Positions 51,769 through 61,337 of a DNA stretch of 64,000 nucleotides are shown here, piece after piece. The notes beneath the pieces are model-generated. The model was not told the origin of the DNA. It searched no databases and saw nothing but the letters and a program-made list of their open reading frames with translations. Source of the stretch: Phycisphaerales bacterium (GTDB taxonomy: Bacteria; Planctomycetota; Phycisphaerae; Phycisphaerales; UBA1924); contig JAVJVK010000013.1 of NCBI GenBank assembly GCA_040221175.1, positions 62,001-126,000 of the forward strand, given 5' to 3'. Made by a program: the position numbers and the translations under genes. How positions within the stretch are numbered: position 1 is the first letter of the stretch; each line of letters starts with the position of its first letter.

Positions 51769-53160
51769 TTACGGGAAGATGCCGCGGGTCTTGTAGACGC
51801 GGCCGATGTGATCGAGCGCGGCCAGGTAGGCGGCGGTACGCATGTCGCACTCGTAGCGCTGGCGGGCCAGCAGGGTGCGGCGGGCGGACATGCACATGAC
51901 CTTGTTGAGCTCGCGGTCGACCGTCTCAACGTCCCAGATCTGGCAGGCCTTGTTCTGGACCCACTCGAAGTAGGACACGGTCACGCCGCCGGCGTTGCAC
52001 AGGATGGCGGGGAGCACCTCGATGCCGCGGCGCTGCAGCACGCGGTCGGCGGCGGGGGTACACGGGGCGTTGGCGCCCTCGGCCACCACGCGGCACTGGA
52101 GCATCTCGGCCTCCTGCGGGCCGATCATCTGCTCGAGGGCGGCGGGGATGAAGGCGTCGACGGGGGTGCTGTAGAAGTCTTCCTTCGAGATGGCGTCGGC
52201 GCCCTTGCCGTCCTTGCCGCTTTCGGTGGCGGCCTTGGACTTCTCGAAGCCGGCGATGCCGTAGTGCTCGTAGCTGTACTCGCTCAGGGCGTGGGCATCG
52301 ATGCCGGTGTCGCATCGGAGGGCGCCCGAGTGGTCCATGACGGCGATGAGGGTGGCGCCCATGTCCTGGAGGATGCGGGCGGCCCACGAACCCACGTTGC
52401 CGAAGCCCAGGATGCTGAAGCGCAGGCCTTCGATGGGGATCTTGATCTGCGGGAGGATCTCGGCCATAACGTCGGCGACGCCCTGCCCGGTGGCCTTCTC
52501 ACGACCGACCGAGCCGCCGACCTCGACGGGCTTGCCGGTGACGACGCGCATGCCGTCGTAGGCGCTCTTGCTGTTGGACATCTGGTACGTGTCGGCGATC
52601 CAGGCCATGTGCTGGGCGTTGGTGCCCACGTCGGGGGCGGGGATGTCGTAGTCGGGCCCGATGTCGTTCATGATGGCGCTTGTGAAGCGGCGGGTCACGC
52701 GCTCCATCTCGTCGGGGCTGAGCTTGCGGGGGTCGACCTTGACGCCACCCTTGCCGCCGCCCAGAGGCAGGCGTGCGAGCGAGCACTTCATGGTCATGAG
52801 CAACGCCAGCGCCTTCACGTCATCGAGGTGGACGTCGGGGTGGAATCGCAGGCCGCCCTTGAACGGGCCCAGGGCGTTGTTGTGCTGGACGCGGTAGCCC
52901 TTGAACAGGTGGTGGTGCCCGTCGTCCAGGCGGACGGGGAAGTGCACCATGATCTCGTTCTTGGGCTGGGCCAGGATGATCTTGACGCGGTGCTGCAGAT
53001 CCAGCATGTCGGCGGCATGGAGCATGCTGCCGACGGTCTGGGTGTACAGATTGTTCGGATCCTTGGGAAACCCAAGCTCGTCGAACACCGGGTTGCGATT
53101 CTCGTCGTCGAGGGCGGGGGCCCCCGCGGAGCCTTGGGTCTGCGTCGCGATCGTTGTCAT
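51769..53160 (-). CDS. gdhA: Glutamate dehydrogenase
   Basis: A 463-residue Glu/Leu/Phe/Val dehydrogenase. It has the substrate-binding GGLRFHPDVHLDDVKALALL with catalytic Lys context PLGGGKGGVKVDPRKLS, a DVGTNAQHMAWIADTY segment, and the nucleotide-binding SILGFGNVGSWAARILQDMG. A short 20-residue basic insert (KAATESGKDGKGADAISKED) lies near residue 325. It interconverts glutamate and 2-oxoglutarate plus ammonia. The start is set at 53160 (ATG, with GAGG upstream); the open frame extends much further without conservation. Confidence 0.94.
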   Translation of the reverse strand: MTTIATQTQGSAGAPALDDENRNPVFDELGFPKDPNNLYTQTVGSMLHAADMLDLQHRVKIILAQPKNEIMVHFPVRLDDGHHHLFKGYRVQHNNALGPFKGGLRFHPDVHLDDVKALALLMTMKCSLARLPLGGGKGGVKVDPRKLSPDEMERVTRRFTSAIMNDIGPDYDIPAPDVGTNAQHMAWIADTYQMSNSKSAYDGMRVVTGKPVEVGGSVGREKATGQGVADVMAEILPQIKIPIEGLRFSILGFGNVGSWAARILQDMGATLIAVMDHSGALRCDTGIDAHALSEYSYEHYGIAGFEKSKAATESGKDGKGADAISKEDFYSTPVDAFIPAALEQMIGPQEAEMLQCRVVAEGANAPCTPAADRVLQRRGIEVLPAILCNAGGVTVSYFEWVQNKACQIWDVETVDRELNKVMCMSARRTLLARQRYECDMRTAAYLAALDHIGRVYKTRGIFP

Positions 53161-53779
53161 TGCTACGGCTGCCTCACGGTGAAATCGGCGGTTCCATCCG
53201 GTGCTGGGGTCCGCCAACCCCGACGGCCGCAGGGTCGTTTCCCGCGGCCCGTCCACTACTTGCCTACCTACGAGCGAACGGCCCGTCCGTTCGACCGCGC
53301 GGTCCTGTTCTACCTTGCATATCGGCCGTTTCGGCTCGACACTGGCAAGGCCCCAGCCATCGCGGGCGGCCCGGGCGATGGGGTTTTTCCATGCCGCCGG
53401 GCCCATGCGTCGAGCTGAGCCGTAAGGCTAGCAGGAACGGAGCGCAAAATCGCTCCGCGGGGTCGGCATTATCGGAGTGATGCGGCCCGCGATGACGGAA
53501 ATTGTGGGGCTGAATCCTGCCGGGATCCGAACGAGAATGATGGCTCTACCCGTTGGGGGCGGCGCCTAGTATCCAGTTCCGTTCCGCCGGTCCGGTGTTG
53601 TTCGCAGGCGTTGTGGTGGCGCCCCGGAACCCAGAACGAGCCCCAAGCCGCCTTCGGGCGGGCCGACTCGAGCGATACGCCCGCGGGGCGTGCGAGCCGG
53701 CACGGCGGCGTGTCGATTGATTTCGGTGGCCCGGCGGCCCGGAATCGACGAGCACGACCGATGTGAGAGACGCAACTTT
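53161..53779. other. Long divergent intergenic region between gdhA and rpsA
   Basis: About 620 bases. It holds a terminator-like hairpin in the plus direction (53357-53388) and a small stem-loop GGAGCG-CAAAAT-CGCTCC (about 53438-53455). The promoters of gdhA and rpsA must be here, but I could not choose among weak candidates. Short frames cross it without support. Confidence 0.5.
53357..53388 (+). terminator. Orphan terminator-like hairpin between gdhA and rpsA
   Basis: CCATCGC (53357-53363) and GCGATGG (53375-53381) pair, with an inner GGG/CCC extension, followed by GGTTTTT. No plus-strand gene lies upstream within 1.5 kb, so it may end a small RNA or act as an attenuator in a long rpsA leader. 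Confidence 0.5.
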
Positions 53780-55516
53780 ATGGTGGACGAAACCCTGATC
53801 GCATCGCTTGGCCTGGAAGACAGCGAGGCCGAGGCGATGGTCCGTGAGGCGCTTGGCGAGGCTGTCGCCAGCGGCGACATGGACAACCTGCTGGACAACC
53901 AGATCTCCGACCTCGAGCCGGGCAAGATCATCAAGGGCAAGGTCATTGGCTTTGCCGGCGATGACGTCGTGGTGGAAGTCGGGCTCAAGAGCGAGGGCCT
54001 CGTGCCCCGCGAAGAGTTCGACGAAGAGCCCAAGATCGGCGACACGGTCGACGTGCTGCTGCGGAGCCTCGAAGGCTCCAGCGGCGTGGTCGAGGTGTCC
54101 AAGCGCCAGGCCGATCGCCAGATCGCCTGGAACCGCATCGTCGACAACACCAAGGAAGACGACATCGTCGAGGGCAAGGTGGTCAAGCAGATCAAGGGTG
54201 GTCTGCTGGTGGACATCGGCGTGCCGGTGTTCCTGCCGGCCAGCCAGGTCGACGTCCGTCGCCCGCACGACGTGCGAGACTTCGTGGGCCGCTCGGTCCG
54301 CGCCATGGTGCTGAAGATCGACACCGAGCGCCGCAACATCGTGATCAGCCGCCGCCGCCTTATCGAGAAGGAGCGCGACGCGGCCAAGAAGCGCCTGCTG
54401 GACACCCTGGAAGAGGGCCAGATCGTCAAGGGCGTGGTCAAGAACCTGGCCGATTTCGGCGCGTTCATCGACCTTGGCGGCATCGACGGCCTGCTGCACA
54501 TCACCGACATGAGCTGGAGCCGGGTGAACCACCCCAGCGAGATGCTCAAGGTCGACCAGGAGGTCGAGGTCAAGGTCCTCTCCATCGACATGCAGAAGGA
54601 GAAGATCGCCCTGGGCCTCAAGCAGAAGGACCCCAGCCCGTGGGAGGCCATCGAGGCCAAGTACCCCGTGGGAAGCCGCATCACCGGTGAAGTGGTCAAC
54701 ATCATGTCCTACGGCGCCTTCGTGCGTCTGGAGGACGGCATCGAGGGCCTGGTGCACATCTCCGAGATGAGCTGGACCCGCCGCGTCAACCACCCCAGCG
54801 AGGTGGTCAGCGTGGGCGACCAGGTCGAGGTCGTCGTCCTGGACATCGACAAGAACAAGCAGGAAATCAGCCTCGGCATGAAGCAGACCGAGGTGAACCC
54901 CTGGGAGCTGGTAGCCGAGAAGTATCCTCCCGGCACCATCATCGAGGGCTCGGTGCGGAACCTGGCCAACTACGGCGCGTTCATCGAGATCGAGCCGGGC
55001 ATCGACGGCCTGCTGCACGTCAGCGACATGAGCTGGACCAAGAAGGTCACCCACCCCAACGAGATCGTCGCCAAGGGCGATGTCGTCAAGTGCGTGGTGC
55101 TCGACGTCGACCAGGAAAAGCAGCGCATCAGCCTGGGCGTCAAGCAGCTCACCGAAGATCCGTGGCTCAACGCCATTCCCGGCGCCTACCAGCCCGGCAT
55201 GGTCGTGCGTGGCACGGTCACCAAGATCACCAACTTCGGCGTGTTCGTCGAACTCGAGGATGATCTGGAAGGCCTGCTGCACATCTCCGAGCTGGCCGAC
55301 CACAAGGTCGAAGACCCGCAAGAGGTCGTCAAGGCCGGCGACGAGGTGGACGTCAAGATCCTCCGCGTGGACATCAGCGATCGCAAGATCGGCCTGAGCC
55401 TGAAGCGCGCCCAGTGGGGCGACGCGGGCGATGGCTCCTACTCGGCCGATGCGGGCCCCACCCGCGGCGGCATGGACGACCACGACGCCATGGGCACCAA
55501 CAAGATCGAGTTCTGA
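53780..55516 (+). CDS. rpsA: 30S ribosomal protein S1
   Basis: A 578-residue S1 with six S1 (OB-fold) RNA-binding domains. The first two (about residues 40-110 and 120-190) are the diverged, ribosome-binding ones (KIIKGKVIGFAGDDVVVEVG; GGLLVDIGVPVFLPASQV). Domains 3-6 carry the usual FGAFIDLGGIDGLLHITDMS, YGAFVRLEDGIEGLVHISEM, YGAFIEIEPGIDGLLHVSDM and FGVFVELEDDLEGLLHISEL. It recruits mRNA to the 30S subunit. The start at 53780 gives the family-like MVDETLIASLG. A strong terminator follows. Confidence 0.96.
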   Translation: MVDETLIASLGLEDSEAEAMVREALGEAVASGDMDNLLDNQISDLEPGKIIKGKVIGFAGDDVVVEVGLKSEGLVPREEFDEEPKIGDTVDVLLRSLEGSSGVVEVSKRQADRQIAWNRIVDNTKEDDIVEGKVVKQIKGGLLVDIGVPVFLPASQVDVRRPHDVRDFVGRSVRAMVLKIDTERRNIVISRRRLIEKERDAAKKRLLDTLEEGQIVKGVVKNLADFGAFIDLGGIDGLLHITDMSWSRVNHPSEMLKVDQEVEVKVLSIDMQKEKIALGLKQKDPSPWEAIEAKYPVGSRITGEVVNIMSYGAFVRLEDGIEGLVHISEMSWTRRVNHPSEVVSVGDQVEVVVLDIDKNKQEISLGMKQTEVNPWELVAEKYPPGTIIEGSVRNLANYGAFIEIEPGIDGLLHVSDMSWTKKVTHPNEIVAKGDVVKCVVLDVDQEKQRISLGVKQLTEDPWLNAIPGAYQPGMVVRGTVTKITNFGVFVELEDDLEGLLHISELADHKVEDPQEVVKAGDEVDVKILRVDISDRKIGLSLKRAQWGDAGDGSYSADAGPTRGGMDDHDAMGTNKIEF

Positions 55517-55548
55517 TCTCGTAGGTCCCAACCCTGCAACGCAACGAG

Positions 55549-55574
55549 GCCCGGGCGCAAGCCCGGGCTTTTTC
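55549..55574 (+). terminator. Rho-independent terminator of rpsA
   Basis: Two copies of GCCCGGGC (55549-55556 and 55561-55568) enclose GCAA, a GNRA tetraloop, followed by TTTTTC. It is about 30 bases past the rpsA stop. Confidence 0.9.
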
Positions 55575-55633
55575 GTGCATACAGAATGGGGCCACGGCCC
55601 CGGCTGGCGCCGGAGCCTGGTTCTACCTTCGGC

Positions 55634-55714
55634 TCACATCAGAGCGATGAAGCTGAGGACCGTCAGGAGCATGACCCGCTTGCCGTTGTCGGAGACCTTG
55701 AGGACGCTCTTCAT
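55634..55714 (-). CDS. Possible 26-residue peptide
   Basis: MKSVLKVSDNGKRV followed by a hydrophobic end (LLTVLSFIALM). AAAGG lies about ten bases upstream of the ATG. It could be a tiny membrane peptide, but length and lack of conservation data make this speculative. Confidence 0.25.
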   Translation of the reverse strand: MKSVLKVSDNGKRVMLLTVLSFIALM

Positions 55715-55927
55715 GGTTTTCGGCCTTTCTGCTGTTGTCGCCGACCCGCACCCGGGTCGGCTCGACGGTACACCTTCAACCCCGGTGCCAAACCGGCTCG
55801 GGAGCAAACGACGGCGGCGGAGCACGCTCCAGGGGCGTGCCAGGTCGGTTATCAGACATGTGATGATGGCGCCTGGCAACGCCACCGAGCAACATGTTGC
55901 GGATTCGCGACGCGGCGGAAGATATTT

Positions 55928-55964
55928 GCATCTGCATGGATTCGTCCGATACAGATGCAGATGC
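55928..55964. promoter_or_regulatory. Inverted repeat over the marR start, candidate operator
   Basis: GCATCTGCAT (55928-55937) and ATGCAGATGC (55955-55964) are perfect 10-bp inverted arms 27 bases apart; the right arm contains the marR ATG. MarR proteins usually bind palindromes in their own promoter, so this is a good candidate for self-repression. Confidence 0.55.
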
Positions 55965-56413
55965 TTCCCACACCGCCCCAGAACGATCGAGAACTGGCCG
56001 AGACCTTCACGGGGTGCCTGGCCTCGGCGATCCGCCAGGCCGATCGACTGGTTGCGGCGGTGTTCGACGAGCGGCTGCGCGAGGTCGGGCTCCGCGGCAC
56101 GCAGATGTCGTTATTGGGCATGATCGCCAAGCTGGGCCGGCCGAGCCAGAGCGAACTGGCTGAGGCGACGCACACCGACGCCACGACGCTCAGCCGAAAC
56201 CTCGATCGCCTGGTCGAGCGCGGGCTGGCCGAGCGCGTGGAATGCGAACGAGACAAGCGGGTGCGGCGATACTCGCTGACCGTTGAAGGCAGGGCCCTGC
56301 TGCTCGAGGCCCTGCCGCACTGGCACGCGGCCCAGCGGGAAGTCTCAGAGCGGTTGGGCGCCGACGTGTGCGAGGTGCTGCGTCAGCTCTCGGTATCGCT
56401 GTCGAAGGACTAA
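55955..56413 (+). CDS. MarR-family transcriptional regulator
   Basis: A 152-residue winged-helix dimeric regulator. The recognition helix region QSELAEATHTDATTLSRNLD and the wing GLAERVECERDKRVRRYSLT are typical, with flanking dimerisation helices (ASAIRQADRLVAAVFDERLR; ALLLEALPHWHAAQREVSER). Such proteins release DNA on binding phenolic or other small ligands. It starts at 55955 (MQMLPTPPQND); an ATG six bases later is also possible. No efflux or catabolic gene lies immediately downstream in the same direction. Confidence 0.88.
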   Translation: MQMLPTPPQNDRELAETFTGCLASAIRQADRLVAAVFDERLREVGLRGTQMSLLGMIAKLGRPSQSELAEATHTDATTLSRNLDRLVERGLAERVECERDKRVRRYSLTVEGRALLLEALPHWHAAQREVSERLGADVCEVLRQLSVSLSKD

Positions 56414-56416
56414 TCG

Positions 56417-57211
56417 CTACTCGCAGCCGACATCAAACAGGTTCTGGAACGCCAGGAAGTCGAATACCGTGAGGGAGCCATCGAGGTCGAAGTCGGCCGC
56501 GGGGTCTCCGGCGTCGAACAGGTTCTGGAACGCCAGGAAATCGAACACGGTGAGCGAACCATCGCCATCGAGATCGACCTTGCACGCCGGCCCGGTCGTG
56601 CCGTGGATCTCGAAGGCCCATTCCTTGGGCGTGGGGTGGAAGTCGGTCATGGGTTGCCAGGCTTCGATCACCTCGCCGGTTTCGAGCGCCGAGAAGTTCC
56701 AGTGGGCCGTCGCGTCGCCGTTGGTCCACTCGGGGTGCAGGGGAGCGTTCACGGGCTTGCCGCTGCCGGGCGCACAGTAGGTGCGGAAGCCCAGGAAGTA
56801 TCGCCCAGGAATGAGTTCGACGTCGACGGTGATCGTGTTTCGATAGATCGTGCCGAACGTCGGGTTCCGCAGCCCGCTATCGACCACCTCCACGGCGACG
56901 TCCGATGCGCCCGCGATGAGGGCCCCGGGCGCGTGGATCGGATCGAGGTACCAGTAGATGTACCAGTCGGCCCCGAGGATTACCGGCGGATCGATCCACA
57001 CCGAGTAGAAGACGATCTGGGTGATCGTGGTGTCCTCGATGACGCGAAAGTCGTCCGCCGCGATGCGCAGCGAGTCGGGCATGCGGACGGCACTGGACGC
57101 GAAGCCGGTCGCTTCGAGCGCGGCCTCGCTCTCGTAGTTCACCCAGTGGTAGTCCTGGGCGAAGAGCGACGCGGGCAGGAGGCAGAGACCGGCAAGGGCG
57201 GGCAGTCGCAT
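56417..57211 (-). CDS. Secreted protein with C-terminal GC-type dockerin pair
   Basis: A 264-residue exported protein. Signal peptide MRLPALAGLCLLPASLFAQ. The body is beta-rich and aromatic (ITQIVFYSVWIDPPVILGAD, YIYWYLDPIHAPGALI, GRYFLGFRTYCAPGSGKPV), suggesting a jelly-roll or similar sandwich that could bind carbohydrate. The two C-terminal dockerin repeats read DLDGDGSLTVFDFLAFQNLF and ADFDLDGSLTVFDFLAFQNL, and the protein ends GCE. The second repeat has DLDG in place of DGDG. Three bases separate its stop from the convergent marR stop. Confidence 0.84.
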   Translation of the reverse strand: MRLPALAGLCLLPASLFAQDYHWVNYESEAALEATGFASSAVRMPDSLRIAADDFRVIEDTTITQIVFYSVWIDPPVILGADWYIYWYLDPIHAPGALIAGASDVAVEVVDSGLRNPTFGTIYRNTITVDVELIPGRYFLGFRTYCAPGSGKPVNAPLHPEWTNGDATAHWNFSALETGEVIEAWQPMTDFHPTPKEWAFEIHGTTGPACKVDLDGDGSLTVFDFLAFQNLFDAGDPAADFDLDGSLTVFDFLAFQNLFDVGCE

Positions 57212-57271
57212 GGCATGGCTCCTCGGGGATGACCGACTTGAGTACGCTTGGACGCCGTCCCCCGTTGCGGC

Positions 57272-58627
57272 TTACGGGCAGCCGGCATCGAAAGCCGTCT
57301 GGAATGCCAGGAAATCGAAGATCGTGAAATCGCCATCGCGGTCGAAGTCGGCGACGGGGTCGCCAGCGTCGAATGCGGTCTGGAAGGCGAGGAAGTCGAA
57401 GATGGTGAGGCTGCCGTCGCCATCGATGTCGGGTAGGCAGGGGTTGGGTTCGAAGACGTAGGCGGCGCCGGCGCGGAACGCGTCGTCGCTCTCGAGCGCG
57501 GCTGCCGCAACGATCGTCTGGCCATCAACCGCCACCGAGTTTCCGAACAACGCGAACTCTGTGGGATTGCTCGAGTTGATCAGGTCGCTCAATACCCAGG
57601 AACCATTTCGGAGCTGGTAGATGAACGCGCGGCCTGTTGCTCGAGCGCCCAAGTCGAAATTCTGGGCGCCAACGACGGCGATGCCTCCGTCGATTGAGAC
57701 GGTGCCGAAGGTGCTGCCCTCGGTATTTGGCGCGATAAGCTCGGTTTCCTCTTGCCACATCTCACCATCATTGAGGAAGATGAATGCTTTCCCCTGCTGA
57801 CGTCCGGCAGAGATGCCGCCTGCGATGATTCGATCCGCGTCGATGTCGACGTCCCAGCCGAAGCGGGCCCCGCTTTGCAAGCCAGTGCCGACGAGCCGGA
57901 CGGTCTCGATCCAGTTCCCATCGCTTCGTTCGTAGACGTACACCGCGCCGGGGCGATCGTCGTCAGTACCGCTCCGAGTGGCACCGACCGCCAAGACTTC
58001 ACCACTGACCGCGACCGAAGAGCCGAAGGACCCGGTCATCGGAAACGATATCGGTTGGAGCTTTGCCGATTCGACCCACGCGCCTGCGTCTGGCTCGAAG
58101 ACATAGACGGACCCGGTATCGCTGTCGGTCACGGCTCCAATGGCAATCGTGCCATGGTCAATGGTGGCACTGTGCCCGAACTGTGCGCCAGTTTCGCCGT
58201 CGCTGGCTGACAGCGTCGTGATCGCAATCCACTCATCCCCAGATCGACGAAACACTGTAGCTGTACCGCTATCCACCTCGATGCCATCACCCAAGATGGA
58301 GCCAACGACGGCGAGATCACCCTGAATGGCGACGGACGATCCGAATATGCCGTCAATCTCGGGCGAGGCCGATCGAAGCACCGCCTGCCGGCGCCAGCCT
58401 TCGCCATCACGAACGAACACGTATGCGCCGCCTTCGTTCTCCAGGTCGCTGTCAAGATTCGGAACGCCAACGATGATCGACTCCCCATCAAAGTCGATGG
58501 CACTACCAAATACGTCCTCCATCGCCGGTTCGTCAGCCGTGAGCCGTTGGGTTTCGATCCAATCCTGCCCGAACGCCGCTCCGCTCAGCATCAGCGTCAT
58601 CCCAACAATCGTCGTTGACTTCAACAT
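57272..58627 (-). CDS. Secreted FG-GAP repeat protein with GC-type dockerin pair
   Basis: A 451-residue exported protein. Signal peptide [20 protein letters not shown]. Then about seven FG-GAP beta-propeller blades of about 50 residues, each with an [16 protein letters not shown]-like turn (for example [67 protein letters not shown]). The end has dockerin repeats [20 protein letters not shown] and [20 protein letters not shown], closing with GCP. The start at 58627 is supported by AGGA eight bases upstream; the open frame continues antisense to the mutase gene and is not used. FG-GAP proteins often act in adhesion. Confidence 0.88.
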   Translation of the reverse strand: MLKSTTIVGMTLMLSGAAFGQDWIETQRLTADEPAMEDVFGSAIDFDGESIIVGVPNLDSDLENEGGAYVFVRDGEGWRRQAVLRSASPEIDGIFGSSVAIQGDLAVVGSILGDGIEVDSGTATVFRRSGDEWIAITTLSASDGETGAQFGHSATIDHGTIAIGAVTDSDTGSVYVFEPDAGAWVESAKLQPISFPMTGSFGSSVAVSGEVLAVGATRSGTDDDRPGAVYVYERSDGNWIETVRLVGTGLQSGARFGWDVDIDADRIIAGGISAGRQQGKAFIFLNDGEMWQEETELIAPNTEGSTFGTVSIDGGIAVVGAQNFDLGARATGRAFIYQLRNGSWVLSDLINSSNPTEFALFGNSVAVDGQTIVAAAALESDDAFRAGAAYVFEPNPCLPDIDGDGSLTIFDFLAFQTAFDAGDPVADFDRDGDFTIFDFLAFQTAFDAGCP

Positions 58628-58870
58628 CGTGGTTTCCTCCCAGGACGGGGGTTGTGTCGTGCGCCGGGTGGCCCCGGCGGCTTTGGTGGGTCTGCGACAT
58701 CCAGTACCGTCCGATGCGGGGCGGGTTGCACCCGTGGGGAAGCCCCAGCCAGCGTCGTCGATCGGTCGGGCTGTCCGGCCTCCGGACGTATACTTGAAAT
58801 CGGATTCGAAAGAGAGACCAACTGGCCGCCCGGCCCGCCTGCCATGCCCCAAAGGGCCACGGAGACGACC

Positions 58871-60601
58871 ATGACCACCGCCAACACGAACATCACGGGC
58901 TCTGGCCTCGACGCGAGCGGCAAGCCCGCGGGCGTCGACCCGGCCGCCGTCACCATCTCGGGCATCGTGCTCGACGAGTCGTACGGGCCCGATAACCTGA
59001 CGACCTCGCTCAAGAACTTCGACCGCGACATCGCCGAGGCGGGTCAGTACCCGTACACGCGGGGGCTGTATCCGCAGGGCTACCGCAGCCGGCTGTGGAC
59101 GATGCGGCAGTTCGCGGGCTTCGGGAGTGCCGACGACACCAACAAGCGCTTCAAGTACTTGCTCAACGCGGGCAAGACGACCAAGACCAAGGCCAACACC
59201 GGGCTCTCCACCGCCTTTGATCTGCCCACGCTCATGGGCCGCGACAGCGACGATGCGCTGAGCGTGGGCGAGGTGGGCAAGTGCGGCGTGGCGATCGACA
59301 CCATCGAGGACATGCACCGGCTGTACGCCGACATCCCGATCGATCAGGTCACGGTGAGCCAGACCATCAACGGGCCGGCGGCGGTGATCTGGGCGATGTA
59401 CCTGGCGATGGCCAAGCAGCGCGGCTTCGACATCGCCGACCTGGGTGGCACGCTCCAGAACGACATCCTCAAAGAGTTCCATGCCCAGAACGAGTTCATC
59501 TATCCGCCCGAGCCCAGCGTCAAGCTGGTCGTCGATACCATCGAGTTCCAGGCCCAGCACATGCCCAAGTGGAACTCGGTGAGCATCAGCGGCTACCACA
59601 TCCGCGAGGCGGGGAGCACGGGGCCGCAGGAGCTTGCCTTCACGCTGCGAGACGGCATGGAGTACGTCGAGGCGTGCCTGCTGCGCGGGCTGGACATTGA
59701 CAAGTTCGGGCCACGCCTCAGCTTCTTCTTCAACAGCCACAACGAGTTCTTCGAGGAAGTCTGCAAGCTCCGCGCGGCACGCCGCATCTGGGCCCGCATG
59801 ATGCGCGAGCGATACGGCGCGCAGAGCGAGCGAAGCTGGTTCATGAAGACGCACGTGCAGACGGCCGGGTGTTCGCTCACCGAGCAGCAGCCGCTGAACA
59901 ACATCGTGCGCGTGGCCTATCAGGCGATGGCCGGCGTCCTGGGCGGCTGCCAGAGCCTGCACACCGACAGCATGGACGAGACGCTGGGCCTGCCCACCGA
60001 GCAGGCCGTGACCGTCGCGCTCCGCACGCAGCAGATCCTGGCCCACGAGACCGGCGTGACGCGCACGGTTGATCCGCTTGGCGGCAGCTACTTCGTCGAG
60101 GCGCTCACGGATGAAGTCGAGGCCGAGGCGCTCAACTACATCGGCGAGATCGACGAGATGGGCGGCGGCATCTGGAAGGGCCAGGATGGTGGCAAGCCCA
60201 CCGGCGGCTACGGGGGCGTGGTGGAGGGCATCCACCAGGGCTACTTCCGCCGCAAGATCGCCGAGGCGAGTTACCGCTTCAGCGAGGAGTGCGAGGCGCA
60301 CGACCGCATCATCGTGGGCGTGAACGAATACAAGGACGACCAGGAAGGCCGGCCGATCGACATCCTCCAGATCGGGCCTGAGGTCGAAGAGGCCCAGCTC
60401 GACCGCCTGGGCGCCTTCAAGAAGAACCGCAACGCCGACGAGACGAAGAAGGCCCTCGACGCCATCCGCACCGCCTGCCAGAAGGGCGAGAACGTGATGC
60501 CCCACCTGATCGAGGGCGCGCTGGCGAACGCGACGCTGGGCGAGATGGTGCAGGCGATGGCGGATATTTATGGGCGGTATGCGGGGGGGCCGGAGTGGTA
60601 G
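58871..60601 (+). CDS. Acyl-CoA mutase (methylmalonyl-CoA mutase) large subunit, catalytic domain only
   Basis: A 576-residue TIM-barrel subunit of a B12-dependent acyl-CoA mutase. Family signatures are [20 protein letters not shown], the [18 protein letters not shown] substrate region, [18 protein letters not shown], and [20 protein letters not shown], followed by [18 protein letters not shown]. It lacks the C-terminal B12-binding domain, which in this class is a separate small subunit not present here. The region YPYTRG favours methylmalonyl-CoA over 2-hydroxyisobutyryl-CoA substrates, though this is not decisive. ATG at 58871 has GGAG six bases upstream. Confidence 0.92.
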   Translation: MTTANTNITGSGLDASGKPAGVDPAAVTISGIVLDESYGPDNLTTSLKNFDRDIAEAGQYPYTRGLYPQGYRSRLWTMRQFAGFGSADDTNKRFKYLLNAGKTTKTKANTGLSTAFDLPTLMGRDSDDALSVGEVGKCGVAIDTIEDMHRLYADIPIDQVTVSQTINGPAAVIWAMYLAMAKQRGFDIADLGGTLQNDILKEFHAQNEFIYPPEPSVKLVVDTIEFQAQHMPKWNSVSISGYHIREAGSTGPQELAFTLRDGMEYVEACLLRGLDIDKFGPRLSFFFNSHNEFFEEVCKLRAARRIWARMMRERYGAQSERSWFMKTHVQTAGCSLTEQQPLNNIVRVAYQAMAGVLGGCQSLHTDSMDETLGLPTEQAVTVALRTQQILAHETGVTRTVDPLGGSYFVEALTDEVEAEALNYIGEIDEMGGGIWKGQDGGKPTGGYGGVVEGIHQGYFRRKIAEASYRFSEECEAHDRIIVGVNEYKDDQEGRPIDILQIGPEVEEAQLDRLGAFKKNRNADETKKALDAIRTACQKGENVMPHLIEGALANATLGEMVQAMADIYGRYAGGPEW

Positions 60602-60770
60602 TGGGCGTTCCCAAGCCGGTCGGGGTTGACCACCAAGTCCGCGAGTTCTGCTAGCGTTGGCAGTTTGCGAAGATGGTGCCATTCGACTGGCGCGTTAGTA
60701 GCGTAACACCTCACGGGCAGCGCCGCTGGGGTATGCCGCTTGGGTGTAAATTCACTTCTTGGGGGGAAGT

Positions 60771-61328
60771 ATGGATGATAGCGAGGTGGCAGCCTTCATT
60801 GCCATGAAAGCCTGGCTCGAAGGCAAGACTCATCCTGACGACGACGCACTCTTGAGCCTGTGTTCCAAGGCAATCCAAAATCTCGACATTGAAAGGCGAG
60901 AGCCACCAGAGGATGGGGAGTTGCAGCGACTGTGGAGATTGTCCTTCTACTTGCTATGTAAGCTTTCCATTGACCAGTCTGCCAGCATTGTCGACCGTGA
61001 GCGGGCGTGGGAAATTGGCAAGTCGATCGAAGAGAAGTGCACATTCAACCCGTTTGAGCGATGGATGCAACTGGTTGATAAAGACACTAGAACGCTGAAT
61101 GCGGGCGACTTTGGCGATTTTGTAGCTCATCACGCTGACGATCGTGGCTATGTTCGCGTCGACTACTACGGCAAGCCCGAGTATGGAATGGACTTGAGGA
61201 GCCAGAGTGCTGCGTGGGGTGTACACCCTCATGTGCAACACAAGTTCATTAGGATGCTTGATTTTGCTTTGAGCGCTTTCTTTGAGCATCACTTTCCTGA
61301 GACCCAATTGCCAGGGCAGGTTGAGTAG
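60771..61328 (+). CDS. Orphan hypothetical protein with atypically low GC
   Basis: A 185-residue protein with no recognised family. It is rich in aromatic and charged residues (LSFYLLCKLSIDQSASIVDR, FNPFERWMQLVDKDTRTLNA, GYVRVDYYGKPEYGMD). It has no signal peptide. The gene and its upstream region are close to half G+C by eye while neighbours are about two thirds, a sign of recent acquisition. The start is after GGGGGGAAGT. The HHADDRGYVRV segment has a pair of His and Asp residues, but nothing proves an active site. Confidence 0.6.
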   Translation: MDDSEVAAFIAMKAWLEGKTHPDDDALLSLCSKAIQNLDIERREPPEDGELQRLWRLSFYLLCKLSIDQSASIVDRERAWEIGKSIEEKCTFNPFERWMQLVDKDTRTLNAGDFGDFVAHHADDRGYVRVDYYGKPEYGMDLRSQSAAWGVHPHVQHKFIRMLDFALSAFFEHHFPETQLPGQVE

Positions 61329-61337
61329 ACGGCGCGG

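Larger units (their letters stand above)
55517..55954. other. Region between rpsA and marR
   Basis: About 440 bases holding the rpsA terminator, a possible 26-residue minus-strand ORF and the left arm of the marR inverted repeat. A stretch of high AT content lies directly upstream of marR (around 55915-55930), probably its promoter. Confidence 0.5.

Noticed and set aside
57272-60682. A 1136-codon open frame on the minus strand
   Set aside because: Only its C-terminal part (57272-58627) is a real gene. The rest is antisense to the acyl-CoA mutase and has no signal peptide, motif or ribosome site; long antisense frames are expected at this GC content.
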